A stretch of DNA of 5,203 nt from Rhodospirillaceae bacterium TMED167 (GTDB taxonomy: Bacteria > Pseudomonadota > Alphaproteobacteria > Rhodospirillales_A > UBA2165). Shown here piece after piece: positions 1-5,203 of the stretch. A model generated the notes under the pieces. It worked only from the letters and a program-made list of their open reading frames with translations, searched no databases and had not been told where the DNA came from. Within the stretch, counting starts at the first letter, position 1; every line of letters begins with the position of its first letter. Where the stretch lies: positions 8,667-13,869 of the forward strand of contig NHHQ01000048.1 of assembly GCA_002170915.1 (NCBI GenBank). Direction: 5' to 3'. The translations under genes were made by a program, and so were the position numbers.

Positions 1-978
1 GGCGCTCTGATGGCGTTGGCTGCCATTATCATGGTTCTGGCGCTTCTAGAGGTTCTGTTACCCATTCATGTCCTAGCAGTGGCCTTTGTGGCGGGCCTCA
101 TTCAGCCGTCGGATATTTTGATGCGCAATGCCCTGGTTGGCGATACCATTCCACAACCGATGATCCTGGGCGCCATTAGCATTTCCCGAACGGCGCATGA
201 TTCTGCGCGCATTTTTGGGGCTCTGACCGGCGCCGGCATCTTTGCCTTTCTCGGCATGGGATATGCCTATGTGTTTGTCGTGGCCGTGTACGGTATTGGC
301 CTCTATTTCACCGCGAATGTCTCGAGGGCACACCCGTTGAAGGACGGCGGCACCACAGCAAAGGCTGTGAAGACATCTCAATTCCAAGAGCTTAAAGTCG
401 GCTTTTTGTACATCTGGAACACGCCGGCCGTTCTGGCGATCATGTGGCTGGCATTTCTTGCCAATCTGACGGCCTTTCCGCTGACCCATGGTTTGATGCC
501 TTTTGTGGCCCGGGATGTCTTGCAGGTGGATGAAAACGGGCTGGGTCAATTGTTGGCGGCGTTTTCCGCCGGTGCCGTTTTGGGGGCGCTGCTTCTGGCG
601 TGGTTTCGTGCTCAGAAATATTCGTCTCGAATGATGCTCATCAACCTGATTATGTGGTATGCGATGCTCGTCATTTTCACCGCAGCCGTGACTAAATTTT
701 CTGGCATCGTCATTCTGGTTTTCGTTGGTATTGCGCATAGTTTCAGCATGGTCTCTATGGCGGCAGCGTTACTTGAGAAAACCGATCAAATGGTTCGGGG
801 TCGTATCATGGGCGTTCGGGTTCTCGCCGTGTACGGCGTGCCGTTGGGCCTTCTGGGCTCAGGCTTCTTGATCGAGTCCGTCGGCTTTGTGTCGTTCATC
901 TGGATTTACGCCAGCATTGGGACCCTCTTTACCATGCTGATTGGCATTAAATGGCGAAAGGCGTTATGGCCATTATAG
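1..978 (+). CDS. MFS transporter, 3' part (5' end outside window)
   Basis: C-terminal 325 residues of an integral inner-membrane transporter of the major facilitator superfamily. The frame is open to the first base, so the ATG at 10 is probably internal: families of this kind run to about 400-420 residues and the first one or two helices seem to be missing. The product is strongly hydrophobic, with about ten membrane-spanning stretches and a short charged central loop near 320-400. A segment near 195-230 (SRTAHDSARIFGALTGAG) resembles the motif before TM5 in the MFS_3 / EntS-like exporter group. RGRIMGVR near 797-820, followed by a glycine-rich helix, is also typical of that group. It lies 53 bases upstream of the dioxygenase alpha gene on the same strand, so it may carry the aromatic substrate or product. 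Direction of transport and substrate cannot be read from the sequence. MFS membership is secure; the subfamily is a recollection. Confidence 0.88.
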   Translation, partial: GALMALAAIIMVLALLEVLLPIHVLAVAFVAGLIQPSDILMRNALVGDTIPQPMILGAISISRTAHDSARIFGALTGAGIFAFLGMGYAYVFVVAVYGIGLYFTANVSRAHPLKDGGTTAKAVKTSQFQELKVGFLYIWNTPAVLAIMWLAFLANLTAFPLTHGLMPFVARDVLQVDENGLGQLLAAFSAGAVLGALLLAWFRAQKYSSRMMLINLIMWYAMLVIFTAAVTKFSGIVILVFVGIAHSFSMVSMAAALLEKTDQMVRGRIMGVRVLAVYGVPLGLLGSGFLIESVGFVSFIWIYASIGTLFTMLIGIKWRKALWPL

Positions 979-1031
979 TTACGCTGAAGGAAACACTGGC
1001 GAGTCTCGGGATCACGCGATAAGGTTCCGCG

Positions 1032-2276
1032 ATGAAAATTGGCTCAGAAATACCCGAGAGCGTTGCCTTTCCATCCAAGAGTTTGTCGCTGGTCCCATAC
1101 GAGGTTTTCACTAGCCCGAGCCAATATGCGGTGGAGACTGAGCATGTATTCAAGGGGCCGGTCTGGAACTATCTCGGCCTGTCGCGGGACGTCTCTAAGC
1201 CTGGCGATTATCTGGTGAGCGCGATTGGGGAAATCTCAATCATCGTTGTGCGCAATCTGGATGGTGTTATGCGGGCTATGGTCAACCGCTGCGCTCACCG
1301 GGGAGCTCTATTGTGTCTGGAACGCGCCGGTTCTGCCCGTAAATTCTCCTGCGTCTATCACGCCTGGTCTTATGACCTGGACGGCAATCTCACAAATGTG
1401 GCATTCGAAAAGGGGATTAAGGGCGACGGCGGGATGGCGACCAATTTCCGCAAGGAGGAGCATGGGCTCCGGCGGATACGGATCGCGGAGTTCTCAGGGC
1501 TGCTGTTCGGAAGTTTCTCGGAGGCCGCCCCGGATATCGAAGACTACCTGGGGCCGGAGATTTGCAGCCGGATCAAACGGGTACTACACAAACCGCTACG
1601 TGTCCTTGGCCGCAATACCCAAATACTACCCAATAACTGGAAGCTGTACATGGAGAATGTGAAAGACAGCTATCATGCCAGTATTCTGCATCTCTTCTTC
1701 ACGACGTTTCGTCTTAACCGCCTGACGCAGTCCGGCGAAATCATTGTCGACGAGAGCGGCGGTCATCATGTGAGCTATTCCAGAATTGACCAGGATCAAA
1801 GCAACGCACAGTATGAAAAAGACAATGTTCGGTCTCACAATGACAGGGTCGTCCTCACTGACCCAGCTATTCTGCGGACATTCGATGAATTTGGCGACGG
1901 CATCTCGCTGCAAATTCTGACCGTATTTCCCGGCTTCGTTCTGCAGCAAGTCCAAAACAGCCTGGCCATCCGGCAGGTCTTGCCGCGGAGGACGGATAAA
2001 ACCGAACTCGTTTGGACCTATATCGGCTTTGAAGATGATGACGATGAAATGCAAGAGCACCGGCTCGTGCAAAATAATATGGTTGGACCAGCAGGATATA
2101 TCTCGATGGAGGACGGCGCCGTCGGCGGATTTATTCAGCGAGGGATCGCTGGTACCAGCGAGGATGCCAGCGTGATCCTGATGGGGGGAGAGGCGGCGGA
2201 GTCGCAGACCTCGCGGGTGACGGAGGCATCGGTAAGGGGGTTTTGGAAAAAGTACCGCTCGCTGGTGGGGATGTAG
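1032..2276 (+). CDS. Rieske aromatic-ring-hydroxylating dioxygenase, alpha subunit
   Basis: Catalytic large subunit (414 aa) of a cytoplasmic ring-hydroxylating oxygenase, which adds O2 to an aromatic ring using electrons from a reductase/ferredoxin. The N-terminal Rieske domain (about residues 45-160) carries C87-x-H89 and C107-x2-H110, the four ligands of the [2Fe-2S] cluster, 17 residues apart. The C-terminal catalytic domain has E208-x3-D212-x2-H215-x4-H220: H215 and H220 bind the mononuclear iron, and D212 is the conserved bridging Asp that passes electrons between neighbouring subunits. D361 in MEDGAVGGFIQ is the expected third iron ligand. All key residues are present, so the enzyme should be active. 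The stretch ENVKDSYHASILHLFFTTF resembles anthranilate, salicylate 5-hydroxylase and ortho-halobenzoate oxygenases (AndAc, NagG, OhbB type) rather than naphthalene or biphenyl enzymes; this is from memory. The ATG has a modest AAGG Shine-Dalgarno seven bases upstream. The beta gene follows at once. Confidence 0.93.
   Translation: MKIGSEIPESVAFPSKSLSLVPYEVFTSPSQYAVETEHVFKGPVWNYLGLSRDVSKPGDYLVSAIGEISIIVVRNLDGVMRAMVNRCAHRGALLCLERAGSARKFSCVYHAWSYDLDGNLTNVAFEKGIKGDGGMATNFRKEEHGLRRIRIAEFSGLLFGSFSEAAPDIEDYLGPEICSRIKRVLHKPLRVLGRNTQILPNNWKLYMENVKDSYHASILHLFFTTFRLNRLTQSGEIIVDESGGHHVSYSRIDQDQSNAQYEKDNVRSHNDRVVLTDPAILRTFDEFGDGISLQILTVFPGFVLQQVQNSLAIRQVLPRRTDKTELVWTYIGFEDDDDEMQEHRLVQNNMVGPAGYISMEDGAVGGFIQRGIAGTSEDASVILMGGEAAESQTSRVTEASVRGFWKKYRSLVGM
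2265..2271 (+). promoter_or_regulatory. Ribosome binding site for dioxygenase beta gene
   Basis: GTGGGGA lies inside the last codons of the alpha gene, ten bases before the ATG at 2282. It supports that start over the TTG at 2243, whose nearest GGAGG (2222-2226) is 16 bases away, too far for normal use. Confidence 0.5.
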
Positions 2277-2281
2277 CGGAC

Positions 2282-2767
2282 ATGGTCCAGGGAGAGAACC
2301 AGCGAGAGATGTTCTTTCGGGTGATGGATCTCCACGCGAGGTATGGCGCGGCACTAGACAATGACCGCCTGGAGAATTGGCCCAATTTTTTCACCGATGA
2401 CGCAATTTACCGTATTACCTCAAAGGCGGACGCCGCAGAGGACCTGCCGCTCGGGATAATTTATTGTAACTCCAAGAAGATGATGGTTGACCGCATCACA
2501 TCCACGAGGGAAGCCAATATTTTCGAGGGTCAGGGCTATCGGCATATTATTTCGGCGCCGGTCATCGTAACGGCTACTGAGACAAGTATCGAGGCGGAAA
2601 CCAGCTTCTGTGTTATCCGTATCATGCATACGGGCGACTCGATGCTGTTTGCATCTGGTGTTTACCAGGACAATATCGCTTTGTACGACCGTGATCCGAA
2701 ATTCATGGCAAAAACCGTGGTTCTGGATTCCCATAAGATCGACACGCTGTTAGCAATTCCTTTGTAG
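2282..2767 (+). CDS. Rieske aromatic-ring-hydroxylating dioxygenase, beta subunit
   Basis: Small subunit (161 aa) of the ring-hydroxylating dioxygenase, with an NTF2/SnoaL-like cone fold. It binds no metal and stabilises the alpha3beta3 assembly, sometimes influencing specificity. Family signatures are an N-terminal helix with DLHARYGAALDNDRLENWP (16-34), FFTDDAIYRI (36-45), LPLGIIYCNSKKMMVDRI (55-72) and ANIFEGQGYRHIISAP (78-93), all in the usual order. The pattern again recalls the anthranilate/salicylate-type small subunits. I chose the ATG at 2282: it lies five bases after the alpha stop, has a GTGGGGA ribosome site ten bases upstream, and gives the usual family length of about 160. The frame is open further up to a TTG at 2243 (174 aa, overlapping alpha by 34 bases), but that start has no well-spaced Shine-Dalgarno. 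Tight spacing implies co-transcription and coupled translation with alpha. Confidence 0.93.
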   Translation: MVQGENQREMFFRVMDLHARYGAALDNDRLENWPNFFTDDAIYRITSKADAAEDLPLGIIYCNSKKMMVDRITSTREANIFEGQGYRHIISAPVIVTATETSIEAETSFCVIRIMHTGDSMLFASGVYQDNIALYDRDPKFMAKTVVLDSHKIDTLLAIPL

Positions 2768-2804
2768 GGGGCCCTGTATCGATGGCCTAGCAGTCTGCTG
2801 CGTG
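2768..2804. other. Convergent gene junction without a clear terminator
   Basis: These 37 bases separate the stop codons of the dioxygenase beta gene and the methyltransferase gene, which face each other. They contain only weak symmetry: AGCA-GTC-TGCT near 2789-2799, and two GGCC tetramers that could pair. Neither strand shows a GC-rich stem followed by a T-run. Transcripts may end by Rho or read into the opposite gene. Confidence 0.5.
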
Positions 2805-3701
2805 TCAGTCGTCCCGGGTAGAGATTAGCAGAATATTCACAAACCCGCTGGCAAACAGTCCCGATGTGTGCAGGTAGTCATCCCAGGTCGTCTCTATGAT
2901 GCCGTGGGGTAAAATGGCACCAGCCATAGTATATTTGTGACGCTCCAGGATATCTTTTATTTTGCCCCGGTCGTGGTCGGGGTCGACGCCGGCCTCCAAG
3001 ACGACGGCCGGCGTAAACGTTTCGAGGACGGTCTCCGCTCCTTCCAAAACGTCCGTCTCATGGCCTTCCACATCAATTTTTATGAAATCAAGACGCGCGA
3101 GCTTATGTTGGCGGACAAAGTCATCCAGCGAGTGCATTTTTACGGTGATGTCGTGCGATGGGCTGCCGTTTGCGCCAGTGAGAATACCCGATTTTCCCGA
3201 ATGGTCCGCGTTCACTGTGAATGAGGCATTCCCAGCATGCGCTCCCGCTGCGGCTTCAATCACGGTCGTCTGCGTCTGTCCATTGATGCTCAGGGTCTTA
3301 CGAAGCGCTTCTGCAATATTTGGCGACGGTTCAAAGGCATAGACGTGGCCCGTTCTGCCGACGGCACGGGCCATTTGTAGGGACCACTCACCAAAATTTG
3401 CGCCAAGGTCTATTGCAACGCCGCCTGGCGGGCAGAAGTTTGTCACCACCGTCTCGGCTTCTGCGGGGCGGATCAGGTAATGGCTCGACATGATGTCGTC
3501 CCCCCGGGGGACGTAAAAATAATCCCGTTCATTGATTAGGACATATCCGCCTGGCCAGTTGGCGAGGAGATCTCGCTCCACCGATTTCCGGTAGCGTCCC
3601 CACTTTAGAGAGGCGGGGATGCGGTCTCGAAAACGCGCACGATTGGTCCGTGTCCGGTAAAGATGCCGGAGTAGCTGTCTGGATTTTTCCAGGTCAGTCA
3701 A
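2805..3701 (-). CDS. FkbM-family SAM-dependent methyltransferase
   Basis: Putative O-methyltransferase of the FkbM family (298 aa), a class I Rossmann-fold enzyme transferring methyl from S-adenosylmethionine, usually to a hydroxyl on a sugar, polyketide or other small molecule. VAIDLGANFGEWS (96-108) is the glycine-rich SAM-binding motif I, and VYAFEPSP (120-127) is motif II with the acidic residue expected to hold the ribose. SLDDF (191-195) and DFIKIDVEGHE (205-215) are FkbM hallmarks. The basic N-terminal 50 residues lie outside the core domain. No signal peptide or membrane segment is seen, so it should be cytoplasmic. The only plausible full-length start is a TTG at 3701-3699, one base after the hydrolase stop; an in-frame TGA lies 15 bases before it, and the first internal ATG (residue 71) would cut away much of the N-terminal region. 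There is no Shine-Dalgarno, so translation probably depends on reinitiation. The family is clear; the acceptor is unknown. Confidence 0.9.
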   Translation of the reverse strand: MTDLEKSRQLLRHLYRTRTNRARFRDRIPASLKWGRYRKSVERDLLANWPGGYVLINERDYFYVPRGDDIMSSHYLIRPAEAETVVTNFCPPGGVAIDLGANFGEWSLQMARAVGRTGHVYAFEPSPNIAEALRKTLSINGQTQTTVIEAAAGAHAGNASFTVNADHSGKSGILTGANGSPSHDITVKMHSLDDFVRQHKLARLDFIKIDVEGHETDVLEGAETVLETFTPAVVLEAGVDPDHDRGKIKDILERHKYTMAGAILPHGIIETTWDDYLHTSGLFASGFVNILLISTRDD

Positions 3702-3702
3702 A

Positions 3703-4587
3703 TTAGGGGGCGTCGCTCAGGATGCTGCTGGTCAGTGAGCGGGGATCCCGCAATGCCCATTTCCCAGCCTCCACTTGATGGAAGAAATCATCTAGAAACA
3801 TGTTGAAGAGCGCCGGTTCTTCCAGGTTGGTGGCGTGACCGGTGCGCGGCAGAACAACATGTGCTGAACTTTGGATTAGGCTTTTCATCATCATGCCTGG
3901 TGCCAGACATGGATCGTCCTCGTCGCCATTCACGATGAGGGTTGGCACAGTCAGTTCTCGCATTTGGTCCTGAAGGTCGTACAACGATGGTCGGCTTGCC
4001 TGGACACCTCGCATGGTATTGGCAGATCCCAAGGTTGAATGTTCACAGAGTTGCTCCATAAACTCGTCGAAGCCCCGCGGATCTTTATTCTGGTACTGCA
4101 CTCGGGCAGGACCGGACCCATAAATCTGGCCATAGACGGCCATGGTGTCACGTTCGATCCCGTCTGCAGTTGCATTTGCCTCTATTTTAAATTGCGCCCG
4201 TTTCTCTGGTTCCGCGCCATATCCGCAGCCGGCGACAACAAGCGAATGCGCTCTATCCGCATGGTTAAATCCAAAATGAAGAGCCGCAAATCCACCCATG
4301 GAAAGACCCACGATATGGGCTTTATCAATGCCGAGACAATCTAGGACATCAAGGGCGTCTGTCCGCGCCATATCCTGTCCATAGGCTGCTGGATTTTCCG
4401 GCACGTCTGATGGCGGATAGCCCCGCGCGTTATATGTAATGCAGCGGTATCGCCTCGAAAAGTAGCGCACCTGCGGCTCCCAACTTCTATGGTCACCGGC
4501 ATATTCATGTATAAAGATCACCGGTGTACCGGCACCGGCTTCTTCAAAATAAAGTTCCACCCCATCGCTGGCGGTTACATGTCCCAT
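3703..4587 (-). CDS. Alpha/beta-fold hydrolase
   Basis: Soluble alpha/beta hydrolase (294 aa from the chosen ATG), likely cleaving an ester, lactone, or C-C bond in a small molecule. The nucleophile elbow is GLSMGG (94-99) with S96 as nucleophile. D224 or D225 in VNGDEDDP is the catalytic acid and H251 in TGHATNLEEP the base, giving a complete triad. HEYAGDHRSW (27-36) is the oxyanion-hole region, with HE in place of the commoner HG. NARGYPPSDVP (53-63) is the conserved strand-turn seen in 3-oxoadipate enol-lactonase and meta-cleavage-product hydrolases. Those two activities are the obvious candidates beside a dioxygenase, but sequence alone does not choose between them. The ATG at 4587 has a perfect GGAGG five bases upstream; a TTG at 4608 would add seven residues but would lie upstream of that ribosome site. 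The stop codon abuts the methyltransferase start, so the pair forms an operon. Confidence 0.9.
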   Translation of the reverse strand: MGHVTASDGVELYFEEAGAGTPVIFIHEYAGDHRSWEPQVRYFSRRYRCITYNARGYPPSDVPENPAAYGQDMARTDALDVLDCLGIDKAHIVGLSMGGFAALHFGFNHADRAHSLVVAGCGYGAEPEKRAQFKIEANATADGIERDTMAVYGQIYGSGPARVQYQNKDPRGFDEFMEQLCEHSTLGSANTMRGVQASRPSLYDLQDQMRELTVPTLIVNGDEDDPCLAPGMMMKSLIQSSAHVVLPRTGHATNLEEPALFNMFLDDFFHQVEAGKWALRDPRSLTSSILSDAP

Positions 4588-4718
4588 ATTTGCCTCCGTT
4601 TCGGGCAAGATAGCAGAATAAATGGGCTCCGCACGAACACTTCCACCTGTGGTTATCTCGGACTTTGTTGCGCAACCAGGCCAGGAATAGATCAGTTAGG
4701 TATAGTGCCGCGCAAATC
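4588..4718 (-). promoter_or_regulatory. Regulator-hydrolase intergenic region, likely promoter/operator
   Basis: This is the only sizeable gap in the window, between the regulator stop and the hydrolase start. It holds a perfect 10-base palindrome, GTTGCGCAAC (4667-4676), a second short dyad CCACctGTGG (4643-4652), and two copies of TTGCGC (minus strand) at 4715-4710 and 4675-4670, spaced 40 bases apart. Possible -10-like stretches on the minus strand are TATACC (about 4702-4697) and TATCTT (about 4612-4607), neither with a convincing -35. I see no strong hairpin followed by a T-run that would end the regulator transcript. The region could hold a separate promoter for the hydrolase-methyltransferase pair, controlled by the Lrp-type protein, but this is inference from position and symmetry. 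Confidence 0.35.
4593..4597 (-). promoter_or_regulatory. Strong Shine-Dalgarno for the hydrolase gene
   Basis: GGAGG on the minus strand, five bases before the ATG at 4587. It is the best ribosome site in the window and decides the hydrolase start in favour of this ATG over the upstream TTG at 4608. Confidence 0.75.
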
Positions 4719-5183
4719 CTAAAGCGGTAATTTCGTCGTATACTTCACCTTGTCCAGGGCAATGATGGAATGAACGTTAGAGACATTTTCAATGGCCAGC
4801 AGGTCATGCATCATCCAATCGGAGAGCTCCCTCAAGTCCGTGGCCACAACACGCAGCATGTAGTCGTCGTCGCCAGAGATGGACCAGCATTCAAGCACGT
4901 TTGGACGCCCTTCAACGGCGCGGGCGAAAGCTGCTGCCTCCCTCTCGCCATGCCTCTCCAAAGAGACCATCACAAAAGCTACTACTGAAAGCCCCGTCGC
5001 CGCCGTGTCCAATACCGCGGTGTAGCCCTCAATAATGCCAGCCTCTTCTAGCCGCTTGACGCGACGGCCGCTCTGAGACGGCGACAGGGCGACCCGATCT
5101 GCGAGATCGATCTGGCTCATACGGCCTTCTTCCTGGAGCACACCCAAAAGTTGGCGGTCTTTCTGATTCAATGCAATTTTCAT
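4719..5183 (-). CDS. Lrp/AsnC-family transcriptional regulator
   Basis: DNA-binding regulator of the feast/famine (Lrp/AsnC) family, 154 aa, the normal length. The N-terminal winged helix-turn-helix spans about residues 5-55: LNQKDRQLLGVLQEEGRMSQ begins it and LSPSQSGRRVKRLEEAGII (33-51) contains the recognition helix and wing. After a short linker, the RAM ligand-binding/oligomerisation domain covers about 65-145. SGDDDYMLRV (103-112) is the conserved loop that in relatives lines the small-molecule (often amino acid) pocket at the dimer interface. Such proteins form dimers to hexadecamers and may activate or repress. The ATG at 5183 fits the usual family N terminus; upstream there is only a weak GGA, and an AT-rich TATATTAT at the window edge may be part of its promoter. 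It is upstream of, and on the same strand as, the hydrolase-methyltransferase pair and may regulate it. The effector cannot be inferred. Confidence 0.93.
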   Translation of the reverse strand: MKIALNQKDRQLLGVLQEEGRMSQIDLADRVALSPSQSGRRVKRLEEAGIIEGYTAVLDTAATGLSVVAFVMVSLERHGEREAAAFARAVEGRPNVLECWSISGDDDYMLRVVATDLRELSDWMMHDLLAIENVSNVHSIIALDKVKYTTKLPL

Positions 5184-5203
5184 GCGTTTTGTTCCATAAT
5201 ATA

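Noticed and set aside
73..738. 221-codon open frame on the minus strand opposite the transporter gene
   Set aside because: Its product is rich in Arg, His, Gln and Asn with no recognisable domain, as expected from the antisense of a hydrophobic membrane-protein gene. The plus-strand frame has clear transporter features.
1225..1662. 145-codon plus-strand frame inside the alpha subunit gene
   Set aside because: It is an out-of-frame shadow of the Rieske domain coding sequence, with no motif and no ribosome site of its own.
1626..2354. 242-codon open frame on the minus strand opposite the dioxygenase genes
   Set aside because: It lies opposite the catalytic domain, whose iron ligands are intact on the plus strand; the antisense product has low-complexity composition and no known motif.
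2789..2799. AGCA-GTC-TGCT as an intrinsic terminator
   Set aside because: A four-base stem with a three-base loop and no T-run on either strand is too weak to support a terminator call.
2937..3342. Plus-strand frames of 95 and 126 codons opposite the FkbM gene
   Set aside because: The minus strand encodes the SAM-binding and FkbM motifs through this stretch; the plus-strand products look like antisense shadows.
4039..4344. 101-codon plus-strand frame opposite the hydrolase gene
   Set aside because: It overlaps the nucleophile elbow coding region on the opposite strand and shows no domain.
4606..4608. TTG at 4608 as start of the hydrolase
   Set aside because: The strong GGAGG at 4593-4597 would lie inside that longer frame and is ideally placed for the ATG at 4587.

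Overview
The window looks like ordinary chromosomal DNA from a moderate-GC proteobacterium. An alphaproteobacterium is my best guess, from the gene mix and protein style, but I cannot confirm a genus. It is fully coding except for one 131-base gap (4588-4718) and short junctions. There are six protein genes in two convergent blocks. I see no tRNA, rRNA, CRISPR array, insertion sequence or long repeat.

Plus-strand block (1-2767): the 3' part of a major facilitator superfamily transporter runs in from outside the window. It is followed by the large (alpha) and small (beta) subunits of a Rieske-type aromatic-ring-hydroxylating dioxygenase. The alpha subunit has a complete Rieske [2Fe-2S] site and a complete mononuclear iron site. 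The beta subunit follows after five bases. The closest types, from remembered motifs, are the anthranilate / salicylate / ortho-halobenzoate oxygenases, so an aromatic carboxylate is the likely substrate class. The reductase and ferredoxin that must feed electrons to the oxygenase are not in the window.

Minus-strand block (read 5183 to 2805): an Lrp/AsnC-family regulator, then after 131 bases an alpha/beta hydrolase with a complete catalytic triad, then an FkbM-family SAM-dependent methyltransferase. The methyltransferase starts on a TTG one base after the hydrolase stop codon, so the last two are almost certainly co-translated. The two blocks meet tail to tail at 2768-2804 with no convincing terminator between them.

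A reasonable reading is a small accessory catabolic or tailoring locus: uptake or efflux of an aromatic compound, ring hydroxylation, and possibly hydrolysis and methylation of related compounds, with the Lrp-type protein as candidate local regulator. That the two blocks share a pathway is inference from adjacency only. No clearly new system is visible; the most unusual point is the coupled hydrolase-FkbM pair facing a ring-hydroxylating oxygenase.
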